64,000 nt of DNA, from positions 5,580,001-5,644,000 of the forward strand of contig NZ_VFPG01000001.1 of assembly GCF_006716565.1 (NCBI RefSeq), in the 5' to 3' direction. Below are positions 42,590-51,637 of the stretch, in pieces. Within the stretch, counting starts at the first letter, position 1, and each line of letters opens with the position of its first letter. The position numbers and the translations under genes are program-made. Source of the stretch: Nocardia bhagyanarayanae (GTDB taxonomy: Bacteria; Actinomycetota; Actinomycetes; Mycobacteriales; Mycobacteriaceae). Below the pieces are notes generated by a model. The model made no database searches. It was not told the origin of the DNA and was given only the letters and a program-made list of their open reading frames with translations.

Positions 42590-43713
42590 CCGTTTCCTCC
42601 GGCACCGGACGATCCCGCCTCGACGTCGTTCGCCACTCGCTGACCCGCCCCGAGTGGCTCGGCATGGCAGGCATGTTCGCCGTGATCGCGGCCTTGCACC
42701 TGGTCGGCTGGGTCACCCTGATCGTGTTCGTCGTGCCGCGAAATCTGGACATCGGCGCGCAGACGCTCGGGGTCGGCGTCGGCCTGACCGCCTACACGCT
42801 CGGTTTGCGACACGCCTTCGACGCCGACCACATCGCCGCGATCGACAACACCACCCGCAAGCTGATGAGCGACGGGCAGCGCCCGCTCTCGGTCGGATTC
42901 TTCTTCTCTCTCGGGCATTCGACGATCGTCTTCGGACTCGCCTTCCTGCTGTCGATCGGGATCAGGTCGCTCGCCGGACCCGTCGAGGACGACTCGTCCG
43001 GTCTGCAGCACTACACCGGGCTGTTCGGCACCACGGTCTCGGGCGCGTTCCTCTACCTCATCGCCATCGTCAACATCGTTGTGCTGATCGGCATCCTGCG
43101 CGTTTTCCGGAGCGTGCGCGCCGGGGTCTACGACGAGACCGCGCTCGAAGATCAGCTCGCCAAACGGGGATTGACGAATCGCCTTCTCGGACCGGTGATG
43201 AAGGCGGTCAAAAGGCCGTGGCAGATGTACCCGGTGGGTCTGCTCTTCGGCGTCGGCTTCGACACCGCGACCGAGGTGGCGCTGCTCGTGCTGGCCGGGA
43301 CCAGCGCGGCCGCCGGTCTGCCCTGGTACGCGATCCTGTGCCTGCCCGTCCTGTTCGCCGCGGGCATGAGCCTGCTCGACACCATCGACGGAACGTTCAT
43401 GAATTTCGCCTACGGATGGGCATTCGCCGAACCTGTCCGCAAGGTCTACTACAACATCGCCGTCACGGCGCTGTCGGTCGCCGTTGCCCTGCTCATCGGC
43501 ACCGTCCAGCTGCTCGGCCTGCTCGCCGAGCAGCTCGGCTGGTCCGGCGGTTTCTGGGACTGGCTCACCGGCATCGACCTGAACGTCCTGGGCTATGTCG
43601 TCGTGGGCCTGTTCGTCGTCACCTGGGTCCTCGCGCTGCTGGTGTGGCGCTACGGCCGCATCCAGCAGCGGTGGGCTCGGCAGCCCGCGGCTCCGGACCG
43701 GGTCGACTCCTAG
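42586..43713 (+). CDS. NiCoT-family nickel/cobalt permease
   Basis: A 375-residue transporter with about eight membrane helices. The metal signature of TM2 is LRHAFDADHIAAIDNTTRK (HxFDxDHI). FFFSLGHSTIVFGLAFLLS, GFDTATEVALL and SLLDTIDGTFMNFAYGWAF are further NiCoT signatures. It supplies Ni2+ for the hydrogenase, in line with being the last gene of the run and overlapping its predecessor. GTG 42586 is the start. A strong hairpin follows 4 bases after the stop. Confidence 0.93.
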   Translation: MTVSSGTGRSRLDVVRHSLTRPEWLGMAGMFAVIAALHLVGWVTLIVFVVPRNLDIGAQTLGVGVGLTAYTLGLRHAFDADHIAAIDNTTRKLMSDGQRPLSVGFFFSLGHSTIVFGLAFLLSIGIRSLAGPVEDDSSGLQHYTGLFGTTVSGAFLYLIAIVNIVVLIGILRVFRSVRAGVYDETALEDQLAKRGLTNRLLGPVMKAVKRPWQMYPVGLLFGVGFDTATEVALLVLAGTSAAAGLPWYAILCLPVLFAAGMSLLDTIDGTFMNFAYGWAFAEPVRKVYYNIAVTALSVAVALLIGTVQLLGLLAEQLGWSGGFWDWLTGIDLNVLGYVVVGLFVVTWVLALLVWRYGRIQQRWARQPAAPDRVDS

Positions 43714-43716
43714 CAC

Positions 43717-43769
43717 GCCGAAGCCCACCGGGCGGCAGTGCGTGCGTTACTCCGCTCGGTGGGCTCGGC
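43717..43769 (+). terminator. Terminator of the hydrogenase run
   Basis: GCCGAAGCCCACCGGGCGG (from 43717) pairs with CCGCTCGGTGGGCTCGGC (to 43769), with single mismatches and a 16-base loop. It starts right after the permease stop and lies between convergent genes, so it may act in both directions. Confidence 0.8.
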
Positions 43770-43849
43770 GCCGGCGGTCGGGTCGCGCCTGTACGGGAGG
43801 GGTTCGAGGGTTCCCGCCCGACATCCCGACCGCCCGATCGGTCAACAGG

Positions 43850-45058
43850 TCACAGTGCGCCACCACCTCCGATCAGCCAGGGGTTGAAGGTGCAGTCGAG
43901 CTGCGGGTGACCCACCGGGTCCAGCGCGCGCAACGCGATCGACAGCGCCCGCGGCGAGTACATCATCGTGAGGTGGTCGGAGACGTCCTGCTCGCAGCCG
44001 TCCTGGAGGGTGATGTTGTCCACTTTCACGCCGGGACCGGCCTGCAGGAAGGTCAGGTCGTAAGGGTTGGTGATCTCGTCGTAGCGGGTGCCGACGATGG
44101 TGTAGTCCACGCCGGGCACGGTGTCGCCGTTGGCGTTGAGCTTCTGCACGAACTCCGAGCCGACCGTCTGCTGGATGCCCGCGTGACCGACGAAGATCTC
44201 GATGAAGCCGAGGATGTCGATGCCGAAGTTGTTGATGGCCCGGCCCAGCGCGCCGATCCCGATCAGGCTGGTGCCGTGGTGGGTCGCGCCGTAGGTGACG
44301 AGGTTCTGCACCTTGGCCGCCCCGCCCTCGAACTTGGTGTACCAGTTGGCCATCGCGCCGCCCTGCGAGTGGGCGATGATGTCGACCTCGTCGGCTCCGG
44401 TGGCCGCGAGCACCCGGTCGACGAAGGTGGCCAGTTGCTTGGCCGAGTCCCAGATGTAGCCGGTGCCCATCACGCCGGGCAGCACCGAACCGAGGCCGCC
44501 GCCCTCGAGCAAATTCGAGCGGCCGTAGTTGAAGGTGAAGGTGCAGAAGCCGGCGTCCTTGATCGGCTGGCCCATGAAGGCGTAGCCGTTGTAGGCGTTC
44601 ATCCAGGTGCCGTGCAGCATCACCACGGGACGGGGGTGCTCGGCGGTGGGCTTGCAGTTCCAGTCGTTGGCGCCGGGCGGGGCGACATCGGGATTCAGCA
44701 GACCGTAGCCGAACGCGGCCAGCCACGATGTCATCGGCGGGCCGTAACCGACTGTGTCGCTGGCGAATCCGCCCGAGGAACCGGAACTGCTTCCGGATCC
44801 CCCGTAGCAGTCGCCCGAGCCGTTGCCGGAGCCCGCGCCGCTGCCGGAGGTGCAGGCCGAGCCGGAGCTGCCTGCGCTGCCCGAGTCGGCGACCGGCGCC
44901 GCCTTGCGGCCCGCGGCGATGAGGTCCGCCAAGGCCTGTTCGGTCGGCGCCGGTTCGGGCGCGGCCTGGGCCGCGACACCGGTGAAGCTCATGGCGAGCA
45001 CCGATACGATCGACACCGCCGCGGCGCCGAGTGTTCGGCCGCAGGTACTTCGTTTCAT
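43850..45058 (-). CDS. Secreted lipase/esterase (Lipase_2 family)
   Basis: A 402-residue exported alpha/beta hydrolase. Signal peptide 1-32 (SIVSVLAMSFTGVAAQAAPE), a Ser/Gly-rich linker (about 58-97), then the lipase core: VVMLHGTWMNAYNGYAF (oxyanion), DIIAHSQGGAMANWYTKF (nucleophile Ser in HSQGG), TYGATHHGTSLIG and the catalytic His in QDVSDHLTMMYSPRAL. Nocardial and mycobacterial relatives hydrolyse triacylglycerols or cell-surface esters. Convergent with the hydrogenase run. Confidence 0.88.
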   Translation of the reverse strand: MKRSTCGRTLGAAAVSIVSVLAMSFTGVAAQAAPEPAPTEQALADLIAAGRKAAPVADSGSAGSSGSACTSGSGAGSGNGSGDCYGGSGSSSGSSGGFASDTVGYGPPMTSWLAAFGYGLLNPDVAPPGANDWNCKPTAEHPRPVVMLHGTWMNAYNGYAFMGQPIKDAGFCTFTFNYGRSNLLEGGGLGSVLPGVMGTGYIWDSAKQLATFVDRVLAATGADEVDIIAHSQGGAMANWYTKFEGGAAKVQNLVTYGATHHGTSLIGIGALGRAINNFGIDILGFIEIFVGHAGIQQTVGSEFVQKLNANGDTVPGVDYTIVGTRYDEITNPYDLTFLQAGPGVKVDNITLQDGCEQDVSDHLTMMYSPRALSIALRALDPVGHPQLDCTFNPWLIGGGGAL

Positions 45059-45430
45059 CAGATGCCTTTCGGTCGGAACGACGTCGTTCCCTCGTTCTCG
45101 GTTCTTGCGGTTCGCAGGCCCGCCGTGCCGGTCGGCGGGACTGAAACTGCGCCAACGCTAGGACCGGCGAAACGGCGAAACCCACACCGCGAGCGGGTAT
45201 CTGGACACCTCACGAAGCGTTTGCCGCGGCCGTAGGGAACGTGCACAGTCACCGCCGCGCAGGCGTGCGCCGGTTCGGGTGACAGGCGCGCCGAACGATT
45301 TCGGGTATCGCTCACGACCTCGAGTGCAACCCTCCAATTACGCGGTCGCCGAACGATGACATCTCCAAATATTCCGGCGGGCACGGTGTGCCGGGCGGAT
45401 CACGGCGCGATCATGGAGCGAGATTTCCCA
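45059..45430. other. Gene-free divergent promoter region
   Basis: About 370 bases between the lipase (minus) and the YdcF-like gene (plus). No gene or remnant is seen; promoters of both should lie here. Confidence 0.4.
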
Positions 45431-45453
45431 GCCATCGAAGGCCACTCGATGGC
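45431..45453. promoter_or_regulatory. Inverted repeat upstream of the YdcF-like gene
   Basis: GCCATCGA and its exact complement TCGATGGC are separated by 7 bases, and a third half-site (ATCGATGG) follows at 45456-45463. It ends 17 bases before the ATG, so it would block the promoter or form a leader hairpin. Confidence 0.5.
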
Positions 45454-45470
45454 TAATCGATGGAGATGCC

Positions 45471-46094
45471 ATGTTCCACACGTTGTTTCCGCGACCGCGG
45501 TTCCGCCGCGGCACGATGCGCGCCCTGCTCGGCGCCGCGACGGCAGCGACCGCGCTGCTCCACGCCCCGGGCGCGATGGCCGACGGGGGCACCGGTTCGG
45601 CCGCGGCTTCCCCGCCGCCGCCCCACCTCGCCTCGGCGCAGCCCGCGCTGGGTTTCCGCGGCCCGGACACCGCGATCGTCGTGCTCGGCTACGGCCTGCT
45701 CCCCGATGGCGCGATGCGCCCGGAACTGCTCGCACGCCTGCACGCCGGATTCGCGCAGGCGCTGCTCGCTCCCGCCTCGCCCGTCATCGTGACCGGCGGA
45801 AACCCGCGCAACGGCGTCACCGAGGCGCGGGCGATGGCGGATTGGCTCATCGCCCGCGGTATTCCGGCCGACCGGGTGATCGTCGAGCCGGACGCCGCGT
45901 CGACGGTGCAGAACGCCGAGCACTCGGCCAGGATCATGCGCGACATCGGCGCGAGGGACGCGGTCGTCGTCACCTCGGCCGATCACATCGACCGCGCGGT
46001 CGGCGATTTCGCCGGCGCGGGGGTGGACGTCGTCGCCACCGTGACACCGGATCAGGTGCCCGCGCTGGTCGTCCCTTTCGGTCCGCCCGCCTGA
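45471..46094 (+). CDS. Exported YdcF/DUF218-family protein
   Basis: A 207-residue protein with an N-terminal signal (LLGAATAATALLHAPGAMAD) and one DUF218 domain: DTAIVVLGYGLLPDGAMRPE, SPVIVTGGNPRNGVTEARAM, VEPDAASTVQNAEHSARIM and VVVTSADHIDRAV. The ElyC/SanA/YdcF family is linked to envelope integrity and peptidoglycan precursor handling. ATG 45471 has no convincing ribosome site because the region is occupied by the inverted repeat. Confidence 0.8.
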   Translation: MFHTLFPRPRFRRGTMRALLGAATAATALLHAPGAMADGGTGSAAASPPPPHLASAQPALGFRGPDTAIVVLGYGLLPDGAMRPELLARLHAGFAQALLAPASPVIVTGGNPRNGVTEARAMADWLIARGIPADRVIVEPDAASTVQNAEHSARIMRDIGARDAVVVTSADHIDRAVGDFAGAGVDVVATVTPDQVPALVVPFGPPA

Positions 46095-46139
46095 TCGGCG
46101 ATCCCCTTTTCCACCGGCACGGCAATTCTGGAGCAAATT

Positions 46140-47102
46140 ATGACCGAGCTCTTCACGCCCATGTCCCGCACCGAATCACCGTCGTATCACGACATCCCGG
46201 CGTCGTGGCGCGGCGTGGTTCGCGAAGAGACCATTCGCGAATTCGCCCGCGCCGTCCGCAATTTCCATCCGGCGCACCGGCGGGAAGACGCGGCGCACCG
46301 GCTCGGGTATTCCGGCCTCGTCGCCCCGCCGACATTCGCCACCGTGTTCCTCGGCCACCTGTACCGGGAATTGCTGCACTCTCCGCGCACCACCATCACC
46401 GCCGCGGCGTCTCGCGTCCCGCACACCGCGCCCCGCGTCCTGCACGCCGACCACGTGCTCGATCTGGCCAGGCCGCTGCTGGCGGGCGATCGGCTGGAGT
46501 GCCGGGTGCACGTCGAATCCTCGCGCTATTTCTCGGACTACGAGGTGCTCACGATCAGGAGCGCGCTGGTGGACGGCGCCGGTCGCGCGGTGCACACCGG
46601 CACGACGACGGTGCTCGGGCGGGTGCGGGCCGTGACCGGATCGGGAGGCGCGGAGGCGTTCGCCGATCGGCAGCAGGCCGAGACAGCGCTCCCCCACACC
46701 GATGATCGAACGCTCTGCACCGCAGTAGATTTCGATACCCTCGCGGTCGGCGATCAACTACCGGTCCAGCTGCTCGAGGTGTCCGGTGCGGATCTGGCCG
46801 AGTACTCGTACGTGACCGGCCTGCCGAGCGACGAGCCATCCGGCATGTACGAAATCGGTCTCGCCACGGGCTATCTCACCGACTGGCTCGGTGATCCCGG
46901 CGCCATCGGCAGGCTCCGCACCCAGGTCGCGCCCGGCGTCCACGGCCTGCGCGTCCGGCCCGGGCAGCGGGTCCGTCTCGCCCTGCGCGGCCGGATCACC
47001 GCGCTGGATCGACGCCGACGCGCCGCCACCCTCACGGTGGACCTCCGTTGCGAGGGTCGTCGGCTGTTCGGCTACGCCGCGGTCGAGGCGCGATTCCGCT
47101 GA
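46140..47102 (+). CDS. Double-hotdog MaoC-like (FAS1-type) dehydratase
   Basis: A 320-residue protein with two hotdog halves. The first (20-165) has REETIREFARAVRNFHPAHR and the helix YSGLVAPPTFATVF of the HadA-type domain, then VLHADHVLDLARPLLAGDRL. The second (from about 190) has VDFDTLAVGDQLPVQLLEVS and AEYSYVTGLPSDEPSG in place of the usual MaoC catalytic D..H site, so it may be degenerate. It would hydrate or dehydrate acyl-thioesters. CTGGAG precedes ATG 46140. Confidence 0.75.
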   Translation: MTELFTPMSRTESPSYHDIPASWRGVVREETIREFARAVRNFHPAHRREDAAHRLGYSGLVAPPTFATVFLGHLYRELLHSPRTTITAAASRVPHTAPRVLHADHVLDLARPLLAGDRLECRVHVESSRYFSDYEVLTIRSALVDGAGRAVHTGTTTVLGRVRAVTGSGGAEAFADRQQAETALPHTDDRTLCTAVDFDTLAVGDQLPVQLLEVSGADLAEYSYVTGLPSDEPSGMYEIGLATGYLTDWLGDPGAIGRLRTQVAPGVHGLRVRPGQRVRLALRGRITALDRRRRAATLTVDLRCEGRRLFGYAAVEARFR

Positions 47103-47115
47103 GGCGTGGCGCGTC

Positions 47116-48138
47116 CTACGCCGCCCGTCGCTCCTCGGCAGGAAGCAATCCGATGAGTCGCGCCAGCCGCCGGTGCGACTCGAGCCGCGCGGTGCGATCG
47201 TAGGTGCTGGTGTGCACCAGGATCTCGTCCGCTCCGGTCCGGGTGACCAGCCGCTCGAGCGCCTCGGCCACCTCGTCCTCGGTGCCGTGGATCTGATCCC
47301 GCATCGATTCCGCGACCAGGCGCCGCTCGCGTTCGGTCATCGGAGCCGACTCGATCTCTTCCGGCGGCAGCAACACCGGGAACTCGCCGCGGGTGCGCGA
47401 GTACGCGTTCGACCACGCCTCCGGCAGCAGCATCCTGCGCGCTTCCTCGGTGCTGTCGGCGATCAGGACGGTGCCCGAGACGACGACGTACGGTTCGCTC
47501 CCCCAAGCGGTTTCGCGGAATTCCGCGCGGTAGCGTTCGATCGCCTCGACCATCCGATCGGTTCCCGCCACCGCCGCGACGACCAGCGGCAGCCCGAAGC
47601 GCGCGGCGCGTTCCGCGCCGGAACCGGTGGCCAGCAGGAACGCGGGCACCCGCAGGCCCTCCGCGGGCCACGCGTGCACACCCTGCCTGCCGTGGGCGAA
47701 GTAGTCGAGCACCGCGGCGAGTTGGTCGTCGAAATCCTCGGCGTCGGCCTTGCCGTGCCCGAGCGCGCGGCGCACCCCGTCGGTGAAGCCGACCGACCGG
47801 CCGAGGCCCATGTCGATCCGTCCGGGGTAGAGCGACTCCAGGACGCCGAACTGTTCGGCCACCACCAGCGGCTGATGGTTGGGCAGCATCACCCCGCCGG
47901 TGCCGATCCGGATGCGCGAGGTCGCGGCCGCCGCCGCGGCGGCGAGCACGGTGGGCGCCGACCCGGCGACGCCCGGCACGCTGTGGTGCTCGGACACCCA
48001 GAACCGGTGGTAACCCCACTGCTCGGCCAGCCGCGCGAACTCGACCGTCTCGCGCAGCGCCGCGGGATGCGACTGCCCGCGGCGCACCCGCGAGCGGTCC
48101 AGGATGGAGAAGCGAACGGAAGGCAGTGCCGCGGTCAT
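47116..48138 (-). CDS. Luciferase-like (LLM) flavin-dependent oxidoreductase
   Basis: A 340-residue TIM-barrel enzyme of the bacterial-luciferase superfamily: FSILDRSRVRRGQSHPAALR, GYHRFWVSEHHSVPGVAGSA, IRIGTGGVMLPNHQPLVVAE and YPGRIDMGLGRSVGFTDGVR. These group-1 LLM monooxygenases use FMN, sometimes F420, on unknown substrates. ATG 48138 is chosen over TTG 48150. Convergent with the dehydratase gene; intact. Confidence 0.88.
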   Translation of the reverse strand: MTAALPSVRFSILDRSRVRRGQSHPAALRETVEFARLAEQWGYHRFWVSEHHSVPGVAGSAPTVLAAAAAAATSRIRIGTGGVMLPNHQPLVVAEQFGVLESLYPGRIDMGLGRSVGFTDGVRRALGHGKADAEDFDDQLAAVLDYFAHGRQGVHAWPAEGLRVPAFLLATGSGAERAARFGLPLVVAAVAGTDRMVEAIERYRAEFRETAWGSEPYVVVSGTVLIADSTEEARRMLLPEAWSNAYSRTRGEFPVLLPPEEIESAPMTERERRLVAESMRDQIHGTEDEVAEALERLVTRTGADEILVHTSTYDRTARLESHRRLARLIGLLPAEERRAA

Positions 48139-48187
48139 ACCCGTTGTCAACGCGCCCGCCGCTCGCCCATTCCACCGCGACGCCGGG

Positions 48188-49228
48188 TCACACCCCCAGC
48201 GCCGTGGCCAGCACGCGCCAGGCGCGCGGCAGCTGCGCCTCGAAGTCCGGCCAGGTGTGCATGCCCGCGTCCGAGTACTCGACCTCGGCCGGGATCCCCA
48301 GTTCGGCGAGCCGGCCCGCGAACCGTTCGGTGCACGCGCGGGCGCCGGCCTCGAGCGCTGCGCCTCCCCCGGCGAGGCGCAGCGCGTCGACGACCGACGG
48401 CGCCGCCGCCACCGCGGCCAGATCGGCGGCGGTGGGGGCGCCCGAGGCGGCGGACAAGTAGATGGCGGTGCCGCGCAGCTTGTCCGCGCCGAGCAGGCTG
48501 TCGTGCGCCGCCCACTCGGGCGAACTCGGTGGGCCCCAGAGGTTTTCCACGTTCCCGCCGCGCGAGGCCACCGTGATCGTGGTGACCGCGTGACCGAGCG
48601 GATCGGCGGTGGAATAGCAGCCGCTCATGCCCGCGACCGCCAGATAATGGCCGGGATGGCGCTGCGCGAGCATCATCGCCGCCTGCGCGCCCATCGAGAC
48701 GCCCGCGATGGCGCGCCGACCGTCGGCCTTCAGCAGCGATTCCACGATCGGCGGCAGTTCCTCGGTGAGGAAGGTCTCCCAGCGGTTGAGCCCCAGCGCG
48801 GCGTCGTGGCGCTGCCAGTCGCTGTACATGCTGCCGGTGCCGCCGGTGGTGAGCACCACATCGACCGGTTTGTCCGCGAAGAACCGCTCCGCGCCGCCCT
48901 TGGTGAGCCAGCCGGAGGTCGGTTCGCCGTCGACGCCGTCGAGCAGGTACAGCGTCGGGCGCGGGCCCGAGCCCGAGCCCCGCAGGACGTCGACCTCGAT
49001 GACCCTGCGCATCGCGGCGGAGGCGATGTGCAGGCGGTCGCGGCGCGGACCCAGGCTCTCGATGGTCAGCAGACCGGTCCTGGTCATCTTCGGATCGACC
49101 GCGGGCGCCTGCGTCGGCGCGGCCGCCGGGCTCGCGGGCGCGGCGAGCACTTCGGCGAGCACGGGCGCGGTAGTCGCGGCGGCGAGCACGGACAACGCCG
49201 CCATGGTGATCGAGACTCGTCTACTCAT
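48188..49228 (-). CDS. Secreted mycolyltransferase/esterase-D-like hydrolase
   Basis: A 346-residue exported alpha/beta hydrolase of the antigen 85/esterase D fold. Signal peptide 1-25 (SITMAALSVLAAATTAPVLA) and a Pro/Ala linker precede LYLLDGVDGEPTSGWLTKGG, VDVVLTTGGTGSMYSDWQRH, the nucleophile elbow IAGVSMGAQAAMMLAQRHPG and the His of SDAGMHTWPDFEAQ. The W-Y region near the oxyanion loop fits trehalose-mycolyltransferase-type proteins, but the Ag85 fibronectin-binding segment is not seen. Its ATG overlaps the stop of the desaturase gene, so both are one operon. Confidence 0.82.
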   Translation of the reverse strand: MSRRVSITMAALSVLAAATTAPVLAEVLAAPASPAAAPTQAPAVDPKMTRTGLLTIESLGPRRDRLHIASAAMRRVIEVDVLRGSGSGPRPTLYLLDGVDGEPTSGWLTKGGAERFFADKPVDVVLTTGGTGSMYSDWQRHDAALGLNRWETFLTEELPPIVESLLKADGRRAIAGVSMGAQAAMMLAQRHPGHYLAVAGMSGCYSTADPLGHAVTTITVASRGGNVENLWGPPSSPEWAAHDSLLGADKLRGTAIYLSAASGAPTAADLAAVAAAPSVVDALRLAGGGAALEAGARACTERFAGRLAELGIPAEVEYSDAGMHTWPDFEAQLPRAWRVLATALGV

Positions 49229-50175
49229 GAACTCGCGGCGGCTCGCTCTGTCCGACGGGCCGCGGCCCGTTCCCGCTGTTCCTCGAAGCGTCGTGCCCGC
49301 TGCTCCAGGTCCTCGAGGAAGGCGTGCAGCTCGTCGCGGGCCCGCTCCCCGTCGCCGGACAGGTCCGTGCGCTCGAAGACGTTCCACGCCCGCAGCACGG
49401 GCCGCACCACCACGTCCAGATGCTGGCGCAGATCGTAGATGCCGTGCTTGGCCAGCAGCACGGCGTTGCGGCGGAAGTTGGGCTGCGTCAGACCGGGCAT
49501 CTGGAATTGGGTGACGATGTCGGTGATCGCGCGCAGCATCGCGTTGGGCGTGAGGTCGAGGGCCGCGGCGCTCAGATTGCGATAGAAGATCATATGCAAG
49601 TTCTCGTCGGCTGCGATTCGTTGCAGCATACGCTCCGCGAGTGGTTCGTCGCACGCGGCCCCGGTATTTCGATGACTGATCCTGGTCGCCAATTCCTGCA
49701 ACGTCACGTAGGCGACCGAACGCAGGAACTGCGGTCCCCTGACGGGTTTCGCGACGCCGGTCGTCATGTGCTGCATCCGCGCCGCTTCCAGCGCAACGGG
49801 ATCCACCGCGCGAGTCACCACCAGATAATCGCGCATCACGATGGCGTGCCGATTCTCCTCGGCGGTCCAGCGGCCGACCCAGGTGCCCCAAGCGCCGTCC
49901 AGCGAAAAGGATTCCGAGATCTCCCGGTGATAGGAGGGTAGATTGTCCTCGGTGAGCAGATTCGTGATCATCGCGACCTGAGCGACTTCGGACAGCCGGG
50001 ATTGTCCCGGCTCCCAATCGATTCCGCCCAGGGCGGCGAAATTGCGGCCGTCGTCCCACGGCACGTAGTCGTGCGGCTGCCAGCCCTTGGCCTTGCGGAG
50101 ATGGTCGTCGAGGAGACGCTCCGCGACCGGCTCCAGTTCGCGCAGCAGGTCGAGATCGGTCGACGCGGTGGTCAC
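49225..50175 (-). CDS. Acyl-ACP desaturase (ferritin-like diiron)
   Basis: A 316-residue soluble desaturase of the plant-type/DesA family. The two diiron motifs are TAEENRHAIVMRDYL (EENRH) and IAADENLHMIFYRNLSA (DENLH). It inserts a cis double bond into fatty acyl chains on ACP, using O2 and reduced ferredoxin, in membrane-lipid or mycolic-acid precursor synthesis. GTG 50175. Coupled to the downstream secreted esterase (ATGA). Confidence 0.9.
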   Translation of the reverse strand: MTTASTDLDLLRELEPVAERLLDDHLRKAKGWQPHDYVPWDDGRNFAALGGIDWEPGQSRLSEVAQVAMITNLLTEDNLPSYHREISESFSLDGAWGTWVGRWTAEENRHAIVMRDYLVVTRAVDPVALEAARMQHMTTGVAKPVRGPQFLRSVAYVTLQELATRISHRNTGAACDEPLAERMLQRIAADENLHMIFYRNLSAAALDLTPNAMLRAITDIVTQFQMPGLTQPNFRRNAVLLAKHGIYDLRQHLDVVVRPVLRAWNVFERTDLSGDGERARDELHAFLEDLEQRARRFEEQRERAAARRTERAAASS

Positions 50176-50234
50176 TGGTCACACTCCTTGCCCGCCTCGA
50201 ACATCGAGGCGTGTCCGACGATAAGGCCGAAAAA

Positions 50235-51206
50235 TCAGGCCGAACGCCCCATTCGCGGATTGTTGGGCGAGTTGACTACCGCCCCTCTGGCCTGCTGGGG
50301 CCCGTCACAACCGATCGATTCCCCCAGGCCCGCCATCGGATACAGGCCGGGAGGACGGTTCGCCGCCCGGATCCGGCCGAGCAGATCGTGCGCGCGTCCG
50401 GCGAGTTCCGGTATGCGGCAACGAGCCCCGGCCGTGACCGTCGCCGTCAGCGGGACTTCCGCGGCCTCGCTCACCACCTCGAGCACCTCGGCCGTCATGG
50501 CCAACGGCGTGAGCGCGGAGGCCTCGTCGATCGGCACCAGCACGGTGCCGCCCTCGGTGGACAGCAGCGACAGCGCACGCGAGCCGAGCGGATTGGCCAA
50601 GGCGGCCTGCACTCTGCGCAGTTTGCGGCGTCCCGCCGTCGCGCCGCCGCCCGGACGCAACTCGTCGCTGTGCCGCGGGATCGACACGGCGACCACCTGG
50701 TACGACGGCGCGATGCTGATACCGGTCTGCTTGGCGAGCTGGGCCACGCCGTGCCCGCTGAGCAGGGCCGAGACGAGGGTCTGCGCCGCCGTCTGGTGCT
50801 CCTTGGCGACCAGCCGGTGTTCCTCGACGTAGGCCGTCGACGCCCCCACCGTCACCATCTCCAGCGCGCGCACGATCAACCGGGCGCCCGCCACCACCTG
50901 ATCGGAGTCGCCGCTGTTCGCCGCGAGGAATTCCAATCCGGAACGAATGCCGTCGTGATACGCCCCGAGCACCGTTTCCAGCGCGACGCCTTCCCGCGCC
51001 CAGCGCGTGGCGCTGCCCGCGATCTCCGCCGGTTCCGGAGCGGCCGGAAAAGCACCGGGCTCCAGCACTTCCACCGCCTCGGCGAGGCAGTTCCGCGTTA
51101 TCGTCACGAGATCACCGGGCGGCACTCCGCGCGGCCGATATCGCAGATGCTCCACGAGTTTCGTACGCAGCGTCTCGGTGCCCGAACCGGCCTGTGTGCC
51201 CGCCAT
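50235..51206 (-). CDS. PucR/RsbRD-type regulator lacking the C-terminal HTH
   Basis: A 323-residue protein with the N-terminal RsbRD-like sensor (LAEAVEVLEPGAFP; WAREGVALETVLGAYHDGIR) and a GGDEF-like middle part of actinobacterial PucR-type regulators (YQVVAVSIPRHSDE; VTAGARCRIPELAGRAHDLL). Family members continue for about 70 residues with an HTH_30 domain. Here the frame ends LGESIGCDGPQQARGAVV and a short tail at 50235, so it cannot bind DNA as expected. It is either a decayed regulator or a sensor working through partners. Upstream of the desaturase operon on the same strand. Confidence 0.7.
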   Translation of the reverse strand: MAGTQAGSGTETLRTKLVEHLRYRPRGVPPGDLVTITRNCLAEAVEVLEPGAFPAAPEPAEIAGSATRWAREGVALETVLGAYHDGIRSGLEFLAANSGDSDQVVAGARLIVRALEMVTVGASTAYVEEHRLVAKEHQTAAQTLVSALLSGHGVAQLAKQTGISIAPSYQVVAVSIPRHSDELRPGGGATAGRRKLRRVQAALANPLGSRALSLLSTEGGTVLVPIDEASALTPLAMTAEVLEVVSEAAEVPLTATVTAGARCRIPELAGRAHDLLGRIRAANRPPGLYPMAGLGESIGCDGPQQARGAVVNSPNNPRMGRSA

Positions 51207-51637
51207 GACTGTCGAACAATAGCGGCGATCGCGGCGAAATCCCTTCGCGTTACCGAGTTCCGGGCATTTCATCAGGCCGCACCCGAGGTGTTGGGCGGAA
51301 TCACAAGCAGATCACGGCTTTTCGCGCGGCGGGCGCGGCGCGAAGCGGCGTCACCGACAGCTTACGACCGTACCGGTTGGAATTGTCGGGCGTCCTGCCG
51401 CGCGGTCGACCGAATATTTTCCGGGGCGTTCGGCGAATTCCGTCGAACCGGCGTAACCCGGGGCGGCCGGGAAGCGATAGGACATCCGACAAAGAGCGCG
51501 GTATCGCCCGCTGGAAGTTGTCGCATGAGTAGGGTGGCCCGTAGTGTGCCGCGCGTCTCATCACCGATAGCATCGAGCGCCGCGCCTCCGTACCGCGGAC
51601 CGGGCGCCACGTCGAGTGCGAAGGACAACACGGACAT
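51207..51637. other. Gene-free divergent promoter region
   Basis: About 430 bases between the truncated regulator and the carboxylase gene. Both strands are without recognised genes. Promoters in both directions are expected. Confidence 0.4.
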
